DNA of 64,000 bases. It comes from Photobacterium sp. CCB-ST2H9 (GTDB lineage Bacteria > Pseudomonadota > Gammaproteobacteria > Enterobacterales > Vibrionaceae). Position 1 is the first letter of the stretch, and each line of letters starts with the position of its first letter. This document shows, piece by piece, positions 43,502 to 53,413 of this stretch. The translations under genes were made by a program, and so were the position numbers. Location: assembly GCF_023151555.2 (NCBI RefSeq), contig NZ_CP100426.1, positions 1,116,001 to 1,180,000 of the forward strand. Reading direction: 5' to 3'. Below the pieces are notes generated by a model, which made no database searches, was not told the origin of the DNA, and saw only the letters and a program-made list of their open reading frames with translations.

Positions 43502-45862
43502 CTATTCCCTTTCCTTGAGCACGCTGAGCAGGTCAAGCTCTCCCAGACGATAGAGCGCCAGCAGGCCGCTGAAAATGGCGGCAATCAAAATCACAAGCAC
43601 GGCATAGCCATAAGTTGATGGTTCGATCGCAAACGGAATACGGTAAAGATCGGACGCAAAAAAAGTCACTATCAGCCGGACCAGTCCGTATCCGAGAATG
43701 CATCCCAAAGGCAGTGCCAGAAGAGTCAGCAACGCGACTTCGCCGCCCAGAATCCATGCGACTTCTCGTTGATGAAAACCAAGCACACGCAGCAGGGAAA
43801 ACTCCCGGGAGCGTTCAATCAGGGTCAGGCGCGCATTGTTATACACGACCCCAAACGCCAGCACCGATGCAAACAGCACATAAAATGTCACGATGGTGAA
43901 CAGGTTCTGCTGGATCAGCCTGCGAAACAGTGCCTCTGACACATCCAGCGCCGTAACACCGGCCACAAAAGGCATCTCTCTGATTTTCCTGTAAATAGAT
44001 TCTAGTTTAGAGGCATCGACCGTGACGATCGCCGTATTCGCCACCGGTCCGTCACGAAGATAACGATTGAGTGTCGTCCGGCTGATGTATGCGGACAACC
44101 CGACGTATTCCTTGCTGACGCCGGTTACGGGAATCCGGAAATCCGGCATCCGGCCTTCCAGTATTTCAATGCGCATCAAGTCGCCCTGCCGAATATTCAG
44201 GTACCGGGCCAGCCATTCATTCAGCACAACGCCTTGTGCAGGCAAAAAGATTTTTCGACCGTCAATGTCCAGTGGCTGACTCAGTTCAGCGCCCGGATCC
44301 AGCCCCTGAATGGCCGTCCGTTTCGAAAGATGCCCGGCCACCAGACGGGCAGAGACATTGCGCTGTAACTCAACCTTCAGCACACCATCCAGATGGCGGA
44401 TATCTGCTGCGGCGCTGTCTGGCCTGATTTCCGTAAAACTGATCGTCAAGTCCTGACGGTTATTGCGATGGAAAAACGATTCAAGCATGACATCAATCGA
44501 GTCGAAAAAATTCAGCGTCGACAGAAGCAAAGCGATCGACAGTGTCACCCCAAGCACAGTTAACCCCGAACGGAACGGCCAGCGCACAAGATGCCGCACC
44601 ACCATTCGGCCGGATGGTGTGATCCCGCGAAACAGCCCTATTTTTTCGCCGAGCCCGGTCTGATACAGCGGTGGGGGCGGCGGTGCCATCGCAACAGCCG
44701 GTGGCAGCCGGACCGCCTTGCGAATCGCAGCCAGGGCGCCCAGACCAGCCGCGGCCAGACTGATTGTGGCCGCCCCGAGGAAAACCCCGGGGGTGATATG
44801 GTAACGCAGCACGGGAAACTTAAAATAGGCGATGTACAATTCCGCCATGCCGTGCCCCATCCACAGCCCTGAGGGCCAACCAATCAGAATCCCGACACAG
44901 GCTATAACCAGCGCCGTTTGCAAATAGTGAAATCCGATCGCGTTATCACTGTAACCGATGGCTTTCAGAAGACCGAGCTGTCCGCGCTCCGTTTCCACCA
45001 GTCGGCCGATGGCAATGTTCAGCAGAAAAACCGCGGTCCCCAAAAAAATCGGCGGCATAATGCGGGTCATGGATTTCAGTTCCTTCAGCTCACTGCTGAT
45101 AAAGGAATCAGATCGCTGATCTTCCCGGGTGAAGGCGCCGGTCCCCCCGTAGCGCCTGAGGATCCGGTCAAGCCCGGCAACCACTTCGTCCGGATTGGCG
45201 GCGGGGCTGAGTTTCAGCGCAACTTCATTAAATGCACCTTTCAGATTCCCTGCTGACGCCAGCGCGTCCCGGTTCATCCAGAAAATCCCAAAACGTTTGT
45301 TATCCGGAATCAAATCACCGGGACCGAGCGCATAGACAAACTCAGGGGATAAGGCGATACCCGCGACCGTAAAATGATGCTGTTTTCCGTAAATTGTCGC
45401 ATGAATCGGATCACCCGGATGCAAATCGTGGGCCTGAGCAAAGGCTTCATGCACCAGCACCTGTTCCGTTGAATCGGCCTCGGGCCAGTGACCAGACCGC
45501 AGCACCAGCTGATTGAGTGGGTTCACCCCTTCCGGCAGGGAAATAAACAGGCCCCGGACAGGTTCAATGACCCCCGGCATGTCCAGCAACGCATATTCCC
45601 GGATGCTGGTGCTTGCGTGGACCACGCCGGAAATTTGTCCGATTTCGGCCAGCGTACTGTCCGGAGCACGCTTGAGGCTGGCGAAGACATCCGCAAAACG
45701 GTATTGCTCGTAATACAGGTTTCGGGTCAGTTCAAGGGAGCGGTAAGTCCCGGAGGAAAGCACGATCATGGCAACAGCAGCGGCAATGACCAGGGCAATC
45801 GCCAGCACCTGACCCCGGATTTGCCAGAGATTGCGGATCAGTTTTTTCTCCAGCGCACGCAT
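43502..45862 (-). CDS. FtsX-like ABC permease, two-repeat (about 786 residues)
   Basis: 786 residues from the ATG at 45862; a GTG four codons earlier overlaps the ATPase stop. An N-terminal membrane segment (IRGQVLAIALVIAAAVAMIVLSSGTY, in parts) and a periplasmic domain precede a first FtsX-type block near 285-385. A second block is near 680-780 (SREFSLLRVLGFHQREVAWILGGEV, in parts). The eight-segment layout matches large DevC/MacB-type or lipoprotein-related exporters. The neighbours are an ATPase and an HlyD-like adaptor. Confidence 0.9.
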   Translation of the reverse strand: MRALEKKLIRNLWQIRGQVLAIALVIAAAVAMIVLSSGTYRSLELTRNLYYEQYRFADVFASLKRAPDSTLAEIGQISGVVHASTSIREYALLDMPGVIEPVRGLFISLPEGVNPLNQLVLRSGHWPEADSTEQVLVHEAFAQAHDLHPGDPIHATIYGKQHHFTVAGIALSPEFVYALGPGDLIPDNKRFGIFWMNRDALASAGNLKGAFNEVALKLSPAANPDEVVAGLDRILRRYGGTGAFTREDQRSDSFISSELKELKSMTRIMPPIFLGTAVFLLNIAIGRLVETERGQLGLLKAIGYSDNAIGFHYLQTALVIACVGILIGWPSGLWMGHGMAELYIAYFKFPVLRYHITPGVFLGAATISLAAAGLGALAAIRKAVRLPPAVAMAPPPPPLYQTGLGEKIGLFRGITPSGRMVVRHLVRWPFRSGLTVLGVTLSIALLLSTLNFFDSIDVMLESFFHRNNRQDLTISFTEIRPDSAAADIRHLDGVLKVELQRNVSARLVAGHLSKRTAIQGLDPGAELSQPLDIDGRKIFLPAQGVVLNEWLARYLNIRQGDLMRIEILEGRMPDFRIPVTGVSKEYVGLSAYISRTTLNRYLRDGPVANTAIVTVDASKLESIYRKIREMPFVAGVTALDVSEALFRRLIQQNLFTIVTFYVLFASVLAFGVVYNNARLTLIERSREFSLLRVLGFHQREVAWILGGEVALLTLLALPLGCILGYGLVRLIVTFFASDLYRIPFAIEPSTYGYAVLVILIAAIFSGLLALYRLGELDLLSVLKERE

Positions 45863-45867
45863 AGCGA

Positions 45868-46590
45868 TTACCACATCAGCGCCGAAGCGGGCTGCCGTTT
45901 TTCATTCCGTTCTTCTTTGACGATCCTGCCGTCGGCAAAATGCAGCACCCGGTCACCAATCGCCGCTATCGATGCATTATGCGTGATGATGATCGTTGTG
46001 GTGCCCAGCGTTTCATTGACTCCGACAAGCGCGTCCAGCACCTTAATCCCTGTTGTACTGTCGAGCGCACCGGTAGGCTCATCGCACAAAAGCACCTTTG
46101 GTTTTTTCACCAGCGCCCGGGCCACGGCAACACGCTGCTGCTCACCGCCAGAAAGTTGTGAAGGAAAATGGTCAGCACGCGCTTTCAGACCCACCATATC
46201 CAATGCTTCGTCCACGGGCATCGGATCACGCACAATATCTGAAACCAGTGCCACATTCTCCCGGGCATTGAGGCTGGGGATCAGGTTGTAGAACTGAAAA
46301 ACGAAACCGGCATAATGACGTCGGTACTGGGTGAGGTATCGTTCATCCTGTCCGGACAGTTCATTGCCTTCGAAAATGATCTGTCCGCCCGTCGGAGTAT
46401 CCAGCCCGCCAATCAGATTCAGGAAAGTTGATTTCCCGCTTCCCGAAGGACCGAGCAAAACAACCATTTCTCCTTTCCGGATCTCAAGGTCTACGCCCCG
46501 CAGCGCCCTGACCTCGATCTCTCCGGTGAAATAGGTTTTTGTCAGGCCTCTGATTTGATAAGCCATATGTTGATCCGATGCATGCATCAT
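45868..46590 (-). CDS. ABC exporter ATPase, MacB/LolD type
   Basis: 240 residues. Walker [10 protein letters not shown] is at 47-55. The signature [15 protein letters not shown], Walker [14 protein letters not shown] and the switch region [10 protein letters not shown] are intact. It is the first gene of the three-gene exporter operon. The start could be MMHASD or the internal MAYQIRG. The substrate is unknown. Confidence 0.93.
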   Translation of the reverse strand: MMHASDQHMAYQIRGLTKTYFTGEIEVRALRGVDLEIRKGEMVVLLGPSGSGKSTFLNLIGGLDTPTGGQIIFEGNELSGQDERYLTQYRRHYAGFVFQFYNLIPSLNARENVALVSDIVRDPMPVDEALDMVGLKARADHFPSQLSGGEQQRVAVARALVKKPKVLLCDEPTGALDSTTGIKVLDALVGVNETLGTTTIIITHNASIAAIGDRVLHFADGRIVKEERNEKRQPASALMW

Positions 46591-46895
46591 ATCCCGCCAT
46601 CACTTTCACCAGAATTGGAATCCATAAGCTCTGATCCGCATCTTGCATCAATCCCCAAAGCGCAAGTTCCGCCTTGTTTCAAGCGCAAATAAACAACGGA
46701 TAAAACAATCATGAAAGGTCAAAAAAACGCAATCATTGATGGCTTTAAGCATAGGCAATCACACAGCGTTCAGGACAGTTCTGAATGGAATGAGTCATTT
46801 ATCTTTCAACGCATCTCATCGCATTCCTTCTCCGCCCAGTCTCGCGCTTTGAACACGGCTTCACTCAAACTCCGGCCATACTTCTTTCCATGATG

Positions 46896-46936
46896 ATGCC
46901 CTGTCAGACAGTCCCCCCTGCTGGCCGACAGGGCAT
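46896..46936. repeat. Inverted repeat upstream of the PliG-like gene
   Basis: ATGCCCTGTC and GACAGGGCAT are perfect ten-base complements with a 21-base loop. They lie 38 bases upstream of the gene at 46974. No T-run follows. It may be a leader hairpin or operator. Nothing else is seen in the gap 46591-46973. Confidence 0.5.
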
Positions 46937-46973
46937 GCATCATACTCATCCCCTCAAGTCATAGGAAAAACGC

Positions 46974-47405
46974 ATGAAGACTCAATTTGTTGTTCTGACG
47001 CCCGTCAAACTGATCCTGGGCCTTTTTCTGCTCATGACCACGATGACTGCGGCGGCTGATGATATCCGCACAGAACGCGTACAGTTCCAGAAAGGTGCAA
47101 CCAGTGCAGTCGTCGAAGACTCGATTCAAGGCTATGAAGTCGTCGACTATGTCCTCAATGCCCGGGAAGGACAAACCATGAATGTCAGCATTGCCACCAA
47201 AAACACCGCAACCTATTTCAACATTATGGCTCCGGGAGAAAATGAGGCCGCGATGTTTAACGGCTCGGTGAACGGAAATCAGTTTGAAGGACAGCTGCCT
47301 GCCAGCGGCGACTACAAAGTGCGGGTCTACATGATGCGCTCCGCAGCGCGCAGAAATGAAGTTGCGGATTACCGCCTGGAAATGATCATCAACAGCGGAA
47401 AATAG
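46974..47405 (+). CDS. Secreted protein resembling g-type lysozyme inhibitor (PliG) family
   Basis: 143 residues with an N-terminal signal peptide ending TMTAAA. The mature part has YVLNAREGQTMNVSIATKNTATYFNIMAPGENEAAMF (in parts), then GSVNGNQFEGQLPASGDYKVRVYMMRSAARR (in parts). This closely follows what I recall of PliG and the related proteins labelled DNA breaking-rejoining. The likely role is in the periplasm. Without a search the PliG assignment is moderate. Confidence 0.65.
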   Translation: MKTQFVVLTPVKLILGLFLLMTTMTAAADDIRTERVQFQKGATSAVVEDSIQGYEVVDYVLNAREGQTMNVSIATKNTATYFNIMAPGENEAAMFNGSVNGNQFEGQLPASGDYKVRVYMMRSAARRNEVADYRLEMIINSGK

Positions 47406-47681
47406 TTCGGGGAAATTTACTTTCGGACGGCATCCGCATTGCGCAGATCAGCATCGCAGACACTAACATTGCAAAAATTGACCATCGCAAAAATAGACGC
47501 CTGCCTTCAAACAGCCAATGGAATATCTCCCTGCCCTGTTTCCATTGGCTGTCCCTGAATATCATCAAGACGCCCGACAGACAAAGTAAAATCCCCATTC
47601 CTTGTTCAGTTTCAATACGTTGCTCGGGGTCAGTGCCTCTGATAAACTCCGCACCTCTTCTGCCGCCGACGTATACACTGA

Positions 47682-48347
47682 ATGTTTCGCACCTTCCTGA
47701 TTGCTTCACTGACTCTTGTTCCGTTCACAAGCTCAGCCATAGAACTGGCGGTCGGCCTTCAAAGTACACTCAGTCATCTTGAAATCGAGGATCTCTCAAA
47801 CGGAGATCAAGAAGTGGCGGTGATGACCAGTGGCTTCCAGCTTTTTCCGACAGCTTCACTAATCTCTGATCCGTATTACTTTTCTGAGAACTCAAACATT
47901 GGGGTTCAGTTTCAGGTCGACTGGTCATTTTTTAAAGCCGATCGACAGGAAATCAATGACGGGACAGAGACCGTCGATCTCGGCACCTCGATCAAGGCTT
48001 ATGCCCTCACGGCCGTTCCTGTGGTGTTTTACCAGTTCAACCGACATGCCGCCAAAGACTGGAATGTCAAAATCGGGGCGGGGCTGGGCGTGGGGTATCT
48101 GGATTTAACCGGGAAATATATGATCACAAATTCAGTGACAGAATCCGGTGAAATCAGAAAGGTGAACAAGAACGGGCTGGGGATGGCAATCAATGTTTAC
48201 CTGGAAGGCAACGTCGGTAACCACATGTTGCTGCTGTATAACTTCAGCCCGGTCCTGAGTGATAAAACGGATGACTTTCAGGAGCACAATGTCGTGCTGG
48301 CCTATAAGTACCGGTTCAGTCTTGATGATCTCTGGTCCGCCGAATAA
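47682..48347 (+). CDS. Probable small outer-membrane beta-barrel protein
   Basis: 221 residues. A signal peptide of about 19 residues ends TSSA. The mature protein alternates polar and hydrophobic residues (VQFQVDWSFFKADRQE, WNVKIGAGLGVGYLDLTG) and ends VVLAYKYRFSLDDLWSAE. This fits an eight-strand barrel or autotransporter-like porin fold. Function is unknown. A terminator follows. Confidence 0.6.
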   Translation: MFRTFLIASLTLVPFTSSAIELAVGLQSTLSHLEIEDLSNGDQEVAVMTSGFQLFPTASLISDPYYFSENSNIGVQFQVDWSFFKADRQEINDGTETVDLGTSIKAYALTAVPVVFYQFNRHAAKDWNVKIGAGLGVGYLDLTGKYMITNSVTESGEIRKVNKNGLGMAINVYLEGNVGNHMLLLYNFSPVLSDKTDDFQEHNVVLAYKYRFSLDDLWSAE

Positions 48348-48349
48348 AC

Positions 48350-48378
48350 AAAAAAGCGCTCAAGGTTGAGCGCTTTTT
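48350..48378. terminator. Bidirectional terminator
   Basis: AAAAAGCGCTCAA pairs with TTGAGCGCTTTTT around GG, between the barrel gene and the convergent PLP decarboxylase. Confidence 0.9.
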
Positions 48379-48384
48379 CAGTCT

Positions 48385-49584
48385 TCAGCCGGTCATGCGT
48401 TCACTGTTTTCAGCAAACTCATTCAGCACCACAGTTTGTGCCCGTTTGAAGAAGTTAAAATCAGTCGCGGTCGCACTGGTGTAGGCGCCCATCATCCGGC
48501 CGATCACCAGGTCACCATTCTCCAGCTTGGGCAGCATGATATTTTCTGCAATCACATCAATACTGTCGCAGGTAGGCCCGGATAATACGCTCGGGATACA
48601 CTCGCCACCCTGATTCAGGGTGACCAGCGGATACTTGGCATCATCGAACATCAAACCACTGAATGAACCGTAAATGCCGTCATCCAGGTAGTACCACATC
48701 TGACCTTCGCGTTCCGCCTGCCCCATGACGGAAGCCACACTGGTGACGGCCTGCGCCACGATAAAGCGTCCGGGTTCAGCCAGCACCTGCACGGTTTCCG
48801 GCAGTTCACTGAGCGCTTCGTTGATCGGCACGCAAAACTGGTCAATCGGCATCACTTGCTGCGTGTAGCTGACCGGGAAACCGCCACCGATATCCAGTGT
48901 GCTCAGTGCCGGCAGTCCACGTTCAACCACCTGCTCCATCACCGCTTTACAGGTCCGGATCGCATTCACGTATTTCTGCGGGTTCATGGTTTGCGAACCC
49001 ACATGGAATGACAGACCTTTGATACGAATGTTCCACGCCTGTGCCGTTTCGATAATGGTCAGTGCCTGCTCAGGCGAGCAGCCAAACTTTTTCGATAAAT
49101 CGGCGAAAGCCTCTGAATTCCGGAAACTCAGACGTACCAGCAGCTCAACGTCATGCTGATAAGGCTTGAATTTCTCCAGCTCATTCAGGTTATCGACCAC
49201 AAATACATTGCAACCGTAGGCCAGCGCGTCACGGATGTCTGAATCACGTTTGATCGGGTGCGTATGAATAGTGCGTTCAGCAGGAATACCTTCCTGCGCC
49301 ACCAGCTCAACTTCACCTGTGGTTGCCAGATCGAAGCTTGCGCCTTCATCCAGCAGCGTTCTGACCACAGCCGGCAGCGGCAGCGGTTTGAGCGCAAAGT
49401 GAAGGGTTACATTCGGTAAAGCCTGCTTCAGCGCACGATACTGCTGGCGAACCACATCGCAGTCCAGCATCAGGAGCGGGGCACCGAATTGCGCCACAGA
49501 AGATTCAATTAAATGAACTTCTTCCGCAGACAGGGTTTGATTGGTGAACGATTGAAAATCTAATACCGAATGGGCGTGAGCCAT
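48385..49584 (-). CDS. PLP-dependent ornithine/lysine decarboxylase, fold III
   Basis: 399 residues from the ATG at 49584, which has GGAGG six bases ahead. The alanine-racemase-fold PLP lysine is in HFALKPLPLP. The substrate-type motifs are DLATTGEVELV, SFHVGSQTMNP, DIGGGFPVSY and the active-site Cys in SGPTCDSID. It is of the eukaryote-like ODC branch found in Vibrio, where some members accept lysine as well as ornithine. It makes putrescine or cadaverine. It stands alone, with a terminator shared with the convergent gene. Confidence 0.92.
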   Translation of the reverse strand: MAHAHSVLDFQSFTNQTLSAEEVHLIESSVAQFGAPLLMLDCDVVRQQYRALKQALPNVTLHFALKPLPLPAVVRTLLDEGASFDLATTGEVELVAQEGIPAERTIHTHPIKRDSDIRDALAYGCNVFVVDNLNELEKFKPYQHDVELLVRLSFRNSEAFADLSKKFGCSPEQALTIIETAQAWNIRIKGLSFHVGSQTMNPQKYVNAIRTCKAVMEQVVERGLPALSTLDIGGGFPVSYTQQVMPIDQFCVPINEALSELPETVQVLAEPGRFIVAQAVTSVASVMGQAEREGQMWYYLDDGIYGSFSGLMFDDAKYPLVTLNQGGECIPSVLSGPTCDSIDVIAENIMLPKLENGDLVIGRMMGAYTSATATDFNFFKRAQTVVLNEFAENSERMTG

Positions 49585-49617
49585 CATCAGCCTCCAACAT
49601 GTATGAGCACTTTTCAT

Positions 49618-50062
49618 TGCAGTGTGATGAAAAGTGGAGCGTCAAAAAAAGCGCAGATGCGCAGTCAAAGTCACTCTTGGATAGTTGCTCTATCGCCTTG
49701 CCACATGTCAGCTGTGATGTACTCGGATTGGCTATCATCAAGAAGCGGCGCGATATTAAGGTCATCATGTAACCAGTGCAATAAAAAAGTACGGCCGTGA
49801 GCACAAAAATTTTTTGTGGTCAGGATAGACTCTGTTTATGGTTTCCGCGCGCAAGACAAATGCTTTTTATATCCTTGAATTACATGCGTATAAGGGACCC
49901 AATGAACCACCCCAAAAGGTCTGTCATCCGACATTGGAGGGATTTATTATCGTCAGAGACAATTGATGTATTCGCCTGAACCTGCAAAGTCCTCAGCAAG
50001 TGTGTGTAAAACAGCAACGCTTCTGACTGCATATTCCAATCCGGGCGACAACCTCAGGATAA
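49618..50062. other. Intergenic region between the decarboxylase and GFA genes
   Basis: No credible gene or RNA was seen. It presumably holds the promoters of the two divergent genes. Confidence 0.4.
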
Positions 50063-50485
50063 ATGGGAAATATCATGATGAGTCAGCAATATCAGGGATC
50101 GTGTTTATGTGGCGGCGTTCAGTTTGCCGTCGAAGGTTTTCACAAGCAGGCAGCGAATTGCCATTGTTCGATGTGCCGTAAATTCCATGGTGCAGCATTC
50201 GGGACCCTCGTGGGCGTTCAGGGGCTGACTTGGCTGTCCGGGCAACACCTGCTGAATGAATTTACAGCGCCAAATGGCACAATCCGGACTTTTTGTATGG
50301 TATGTGGTTCGAGCATAGGATTTCGCGTCAAAGGCGCTCCCTTTGAAGCCATTGAGTTAGCCATTGCAACATTTGATGGCGATATTCCGGTTCAGATTGA
50401 TGCTCAGATTTATACCCGTTACAAAGCAAACTGGTGTGCCCTACAACCAGATATTCCAAGTTTCGATGAAGGACGGTCAGGATAA
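50063..50485 (+). CDS. GFA-family (glutathione-dependent formaldehyde-activating-like) zinc protein
   Basis: 140 residues (or 136 from a double ATG at 50075). All zinc-ligand cysteines of the family are present: GSCLCGGVQF, ANCHCSMCRKFHG and FCMVCGSS. Most such proteins are not proven formaldehyde enzymes. It starts a run of small single-domain genes. Confidence 0.9.
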   Translation: MGNIMMSQQYQGSCLCGGVQFAVEGFHKQAANCHCSMCRKFHGAAFGTLVGVQGLTWLSGQHLLNEFTAPNGTIRTFCMVCGSSIGFRVKGAPFEAIELAIATFDGDIPVQIDAQIYTRYKANWCALQPDIPSFDEGRSG

Positions 50486-50570
50486 CGAACGACCAAACAT
50501 ATGGGTTCACCTGGCGCGAAACAACCCCATCATGTTGAACGAACCTCCAAAAGTAACAGGACACAACGTA

Positions 50571-51014
50571 ATGACCAATGTAAGCCAACCAGAAGATATA
50601 CCTGAGGCATTCCAAACCGCTTGGAATGTTCACGATATGCAGGCATTTGGCAATCTGTTTACTGAAGATGCTACATTCGTGAATCGCTTTGGTCACTATG
50701 TTCGGGGGATCAATGAAATCCTTGCACTTCATACGCCTATTCACGAAACAATCTATCAGGACTCAATGTTGAGCAATCAGCTGATCGATATCGACCACAT
50801 CAGTGACGATGTCGCCATCATTCATTTTTGGAGTCGTCTGTCCGCAGGCGAAGCGCACCCGTCAGGACCTCATGAATTGGATACCCTGATCCTCGCCGTT
50901 CTGAAAAAATACCATGCTGGATGGCGCATTCGTGCTCTCGAGAATGTCACGCTCACAAACCCGCGAACAGGTGAAACCATATTACGTGATACGCCCAGTG
51001 AAAACCGCCATTGA
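50571..51014 (+). CDS. SnoaL/SgcJ-type NTF2-like protein
   Basis: 147 residues from the ATG at 50571. The motif EAFQTAWNVHDMQAFGNLFTEDATFVNRFGHYVRG (in parts) is characteristic of the SgcJ/EcaC branch. The frame is open upstream, through the GFA gene, but that overlap is not credible. Activity is unknown. A GNAT gene follows after 18 bases. Confidence 0.82.
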   Translation: MTNVSQPEDIPEAFQTAWNVHDMQAFGNLFTEDATFVNRFGHYVRGINEILALHTPIHETIYQDSMLSNQLIDIDHISDDVAIIHFWSRLSAGEAHPSGPHELDTLILAVLKKYHAGWRIRALENVTLTNPRTGETILRDTPSENRH

Positions 51015-51032
51015 ACACCCAGGAAAAGATGG

Positions 51033-51509
51033 ATGATACGACAAGCACAAGAAAAGGATTTTGAAGCCTTAGTCCGGCTTTTTATCATCGAAAACAAACA
51101 TCATGCATCCCTGACACCGGACGTTGTCCGGGAAACGGATGATGTGTTCACCGTTCAGGAGCTGAAAGACATTTTGTCTGATGGCAACCAGTCCTTACTC
51201 GTCGCTGAAATCGACGGGACAGTATCCGGCGTTTTACTCGGGCATGTGGTTCATGTTTCGTCCAAGCGTTGGGTGCAATCCAGATGTTATGCCTACGTCG
51301 AAGAAATCGTTGTTGCCCCCTCGGCAAGACGTAAAGGCCTGGCAAGGGCGCTTTTGGACACCTTTGAAAACTGGTCGCAAGATAAAGGCGCAACATGTGT
51401 CGAGCTTCATGTCTGGTCCGGCAATGCTGAAGCGATCAGCTTTTACACCAGAACAGGATTCCGAAATAAACAGCACTTACTCACCAAAGTACTCTGTGAG
51501 GATGCATGA
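51033..51509 (+). CDS. GNAT N-acetyltransferase
   Basis: 158 residues. MIRQAQEKDFEALVRLF begins the fold. The acetyl-CoA loop is VAPSARRKGLARALLDTFENW (in parts), followed by VELHVWSGNAEAISFYTRTGF (in parts). CCAGGAAAAGATGG precedes the ATG. It overlaps the next GNAT gene by four bases. The substrate is unknown. Confidence 0.9.
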   Translation: MIRQAQEKDFEALVRLFIIENKHHASLTPDVVRETDDVFTVQELKDILSDGNQSLLVAEIDGTVSGVLLGHVVHVSSKRWVQSRCYAYVEEIVVAPSARRKGLARALLDTFENWSQDKGATCVELHVWSGNAEAISFYTRTGFRNKQHLLTKVLCEDA

Positions 51510-52024
51510 GTATCCACAGCAATTCGCTCAAAGCAGAAACTGCAACTCATTCCCGAGGTAAAATGAATATTTCACTGTTAGCCGATGTCCCTGAAGCAGC
51601 CCCAACCATTGCTGGCTGGTACCTGAATGAATGGTTGCACCTGCATCCTTCTGCAACCGAAAGTACAATCACGGAAAAACTCCTGCAAGGGACGAACCGG
51701 ACAACAGTCCCGCTCGCTTTCGTGGCACATTTCAATGGAGAACTCGCCGGGGCCGGTGAACTGAAATTTCGCGAGCTGCCCGATTATCCGGCTTACCAGT
51801 ATTGGCTGGATGGCATTTATGTTGTGCCTCAATACCGAGGAAAAGGCATTTCAACACAACTCATTGAGTTTGCCGTAGAAAAAGCAAAAGAACTCGGAAT
51901 TCCTCACCTCTGTCTTCGTTGTGAATCTCACAATGTCAAACTATACGAATTGAGGCATTTTAAAGTGATTGACCGGGAAGGCAGTAAGTTCATCATGGCG
52001 CGCGTACTGGATGGATCACAATAA
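51506..52024 (+). CDS. GNAT N-acetyltransferase
   Basis: 172 residues from the ATG overlapping the upstream stop, with GAGGATGC ahead; an internal ATG at 51563 is possible. The acetyl-CoA loop is VVPQYRGKGISTQLIEFAVEKAKELG (in parts), and LRCESHNVKLYELRHFKVI closes the fold (in parts). It is translationally coupled to the other GNAT gene, so the pair is probably co-produced. Confidence 0.88.
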   Translation: MSIHSNSLKAETATHSRGKMNISLLADVPEAAPTIAGWYLNEWLHLHPSATESTITEKLLQGTNRTTVPLAFVAHFNGELAGAGELKFRELPDYPAYQYWLDGIYVVPQYRGKGISTQLIEFAVEKAKELGIPHLCLRCESHNVKLYELRHFKVIDREGSKFIMARVLDGSQ

Positions 52025-52100
52025 TTACAGCGCAAAAATGACCACTTGTGATTCATCCCGTCAGATGAGCGAAGAATAACAGGATCAACCAGGAGCCTTT

Positions 52101-52463
52101 GTGTTCATTTCAGAAGTTGCACAGAAAACCAATCTTTCAATTCACACCCTGAGATATTACGAGAAAGAAGGACTGCTCAGAAGTATTCACCGCAATCCTG
52201 CCGGACAACGAATCTATCACGCCTCAGATCTTGAATGGCTGGCCTGGATTCAGCGATTAAAATCAACCGGTATGCCGCTTGCTGAAATTAAAGTCTTTGC
52301 AGCACTTCGCCAGCAAGGGAATTGCTCTTTGAAAGATCGACAAGATTTACTGGCAAAACACGCGGTCTCACTCAAGCGGGAAATTGAACGACTGAATCAG
52401 GAATTGGCCATTGTCGAATATAAAGTTGACGCTTATGAGGAAAAACTGCTTGCCCTAGAGTGA
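52101..52463 (+). CDS. MerR-family transcriptional regulator
   Basis: 120 residues from a GTG with CAGGAG ahead. The helix-turn-helix and wing are FISEVAQKTNLSIHTLRYYEKEGLLRSIHRNPAGQRIY (in parts), followed by a coiled-coil dimerisation helix (REIERLNQELAIVEYKVDAYEEKL, in parts). There are no cysteines for metal sensing at the C-terminus. The ABM gene 46 bases downstream is the probable target. Confidence 0.9.
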   Translation: MFISEVAQKTNLSIHTLRYYEKEGLLRSIHRNPAGQRIYHASDLEWLAWIQRLKSTGMPLAEIKVFAALRQQGNCSLKDRQDLLAKHAVSLKREIERLNQELAIVEYKVDAYEEKLLALE

Positions 52464-52509
52464 ACTCTAGCAGTTAGCCTTGTTTCGCCATTCACAATCA
52501 GGAGTTTTT

Positions 52510-52833
52510 ATGGTGTTCAGTCAAGGTTATTACATTACCGCAGAGTTGAAAGTGAAAGATCGAGCCAATATTCAGACTGCTTTTGAATCACTGCAACGCT
52601 TATGCGCACAAACGCTCCAAGAACCGGGATGCTCCATTTTTCAGGTGCATCGTTGCTTGCAGGATGACTCACGTTTTCTGCTCTGGGAACGCTTTGACAG
52701 CGAGGCGGATTACCATGCTCATTTTCAGCAACCCCATACTCTGGCGTACCTGAAGCTGGATCTGACCGAAGTTGTTCAGTATTTCGCCAGCAACGTCCCG
52801 AATGTCAAGACGACCTGCGGAGCACCCCAGTAA
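52510..52833 (+). CDS. Antibiotic biosynthesis monooxygenase (ABM)-like protein
   Basis: 107 residues from the ATG at 52510, with AGGAG six bases ahead. The ABM ferredoxin-like fold shows YYITAELKVKDRANIQTAFESL (in parts), EPGCSIFQVHRCLQDDSRFLLWERF (in parts) and HFQQPHTLAYL. Members are cofactor-free oxygenases or quinol-type enzymes. It is probably controlled by the MerR protein upstream. Confidence 0.85.
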   Translation: MVFSQGYYITAELKVKDRANIQTAFESLQRLCAQTLQEPGCSIFQVHRCLQDDSRFLLWERFDSEADYHAHFQQPHTLAYLKLDLTEVVQYFASNVPNVKTTCGAPQ

Positions 52834-52966
52834 CGCAATTCGGATACAGTCTCTCTGGATCTCGCTAGATCTAGGGAATAGAGAATAGGGATTTCGCAGA
52901 AGCGGTTCGATCGCAGCAGTTCACCGCAACCTGGGTTGCTGCGTATCGAATCCTTGCCGTCGCACT

Positions 52967-53413
52967 TTATGATGCACAAAACGCCATCTGCCACTCAGCT
53001 TCACCGGTATGCTCATCGGTGCTTTCTGCAGTCACCTGAAACCCCTGAGATAAATAGAACTGATAGCTGGCCTGGTTGCGTTGATAAACATTCAGCGACA
53101 ACATTTTGCGCTGCATTTTAGCGTGGTTCAGCAAAGCCTTCCCGATGCCCTGCCCCTGTGCCTCCGGCGTGACAAAGATCGCGGCAAGCTGGTTCTCATA
53201 CAAAGCATAAAAACCTTTCACTGCGCCATGGTCTTCATACACATGAACGTCTGAAACCGGTAAATACAGGCTGCGCATATTCTCAACCTGAGACTGCCAG
53301 AAATCGGACGCAATAAAATCGTGTGCTTTGAGTGATGCTGTCAGCCAGATTGACAAAACAGTGTCCATATCTGCTGCTGTAAACGTTCGGATCATGGTGT
53401 TGATTTTCCTCAT
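52967..53413 (-). CDS. GNAT N-acetyltransferase
   Basis: 148 residues from the ATG overlapping the upstream kinase stop; the internal ATG at 53395 (MIRTFTAADMD) is a more typical N-terminus. The acetyl-CoA loop is VTPEAQGQGIGKALLNHAK, followed by LNVYQRNQASYQFYLSQGFQV (in parts). The substrate is unknown. It is translationally coupled to the P-loop kinase. Confidence 0.9.
   Translation of the reverse strand: MRKINTMIRTFTAADMDTVLSIWLTASLKAHDFIASDFWQSQVENMRSLYLPVSDVHVYEDHGAVKGFYALYENQLAAIFVTPEAQGQGIGKALLNHAKMQRKMLSLNVYQRNQASYQFYLSQGFQVTAESTDEHTGEAEWQMAFCAS

Noticed and set aside
46711..46893. 60-codon plus-strand frame between the ABC operon and the PliG-like gene
   Set aside because: No ribosome site and no recognisable features.
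50063..52833. Integron gene cassettes
   Set aside because: No integrase and no repeated attC-like sites with matching ends were seen between the genes.
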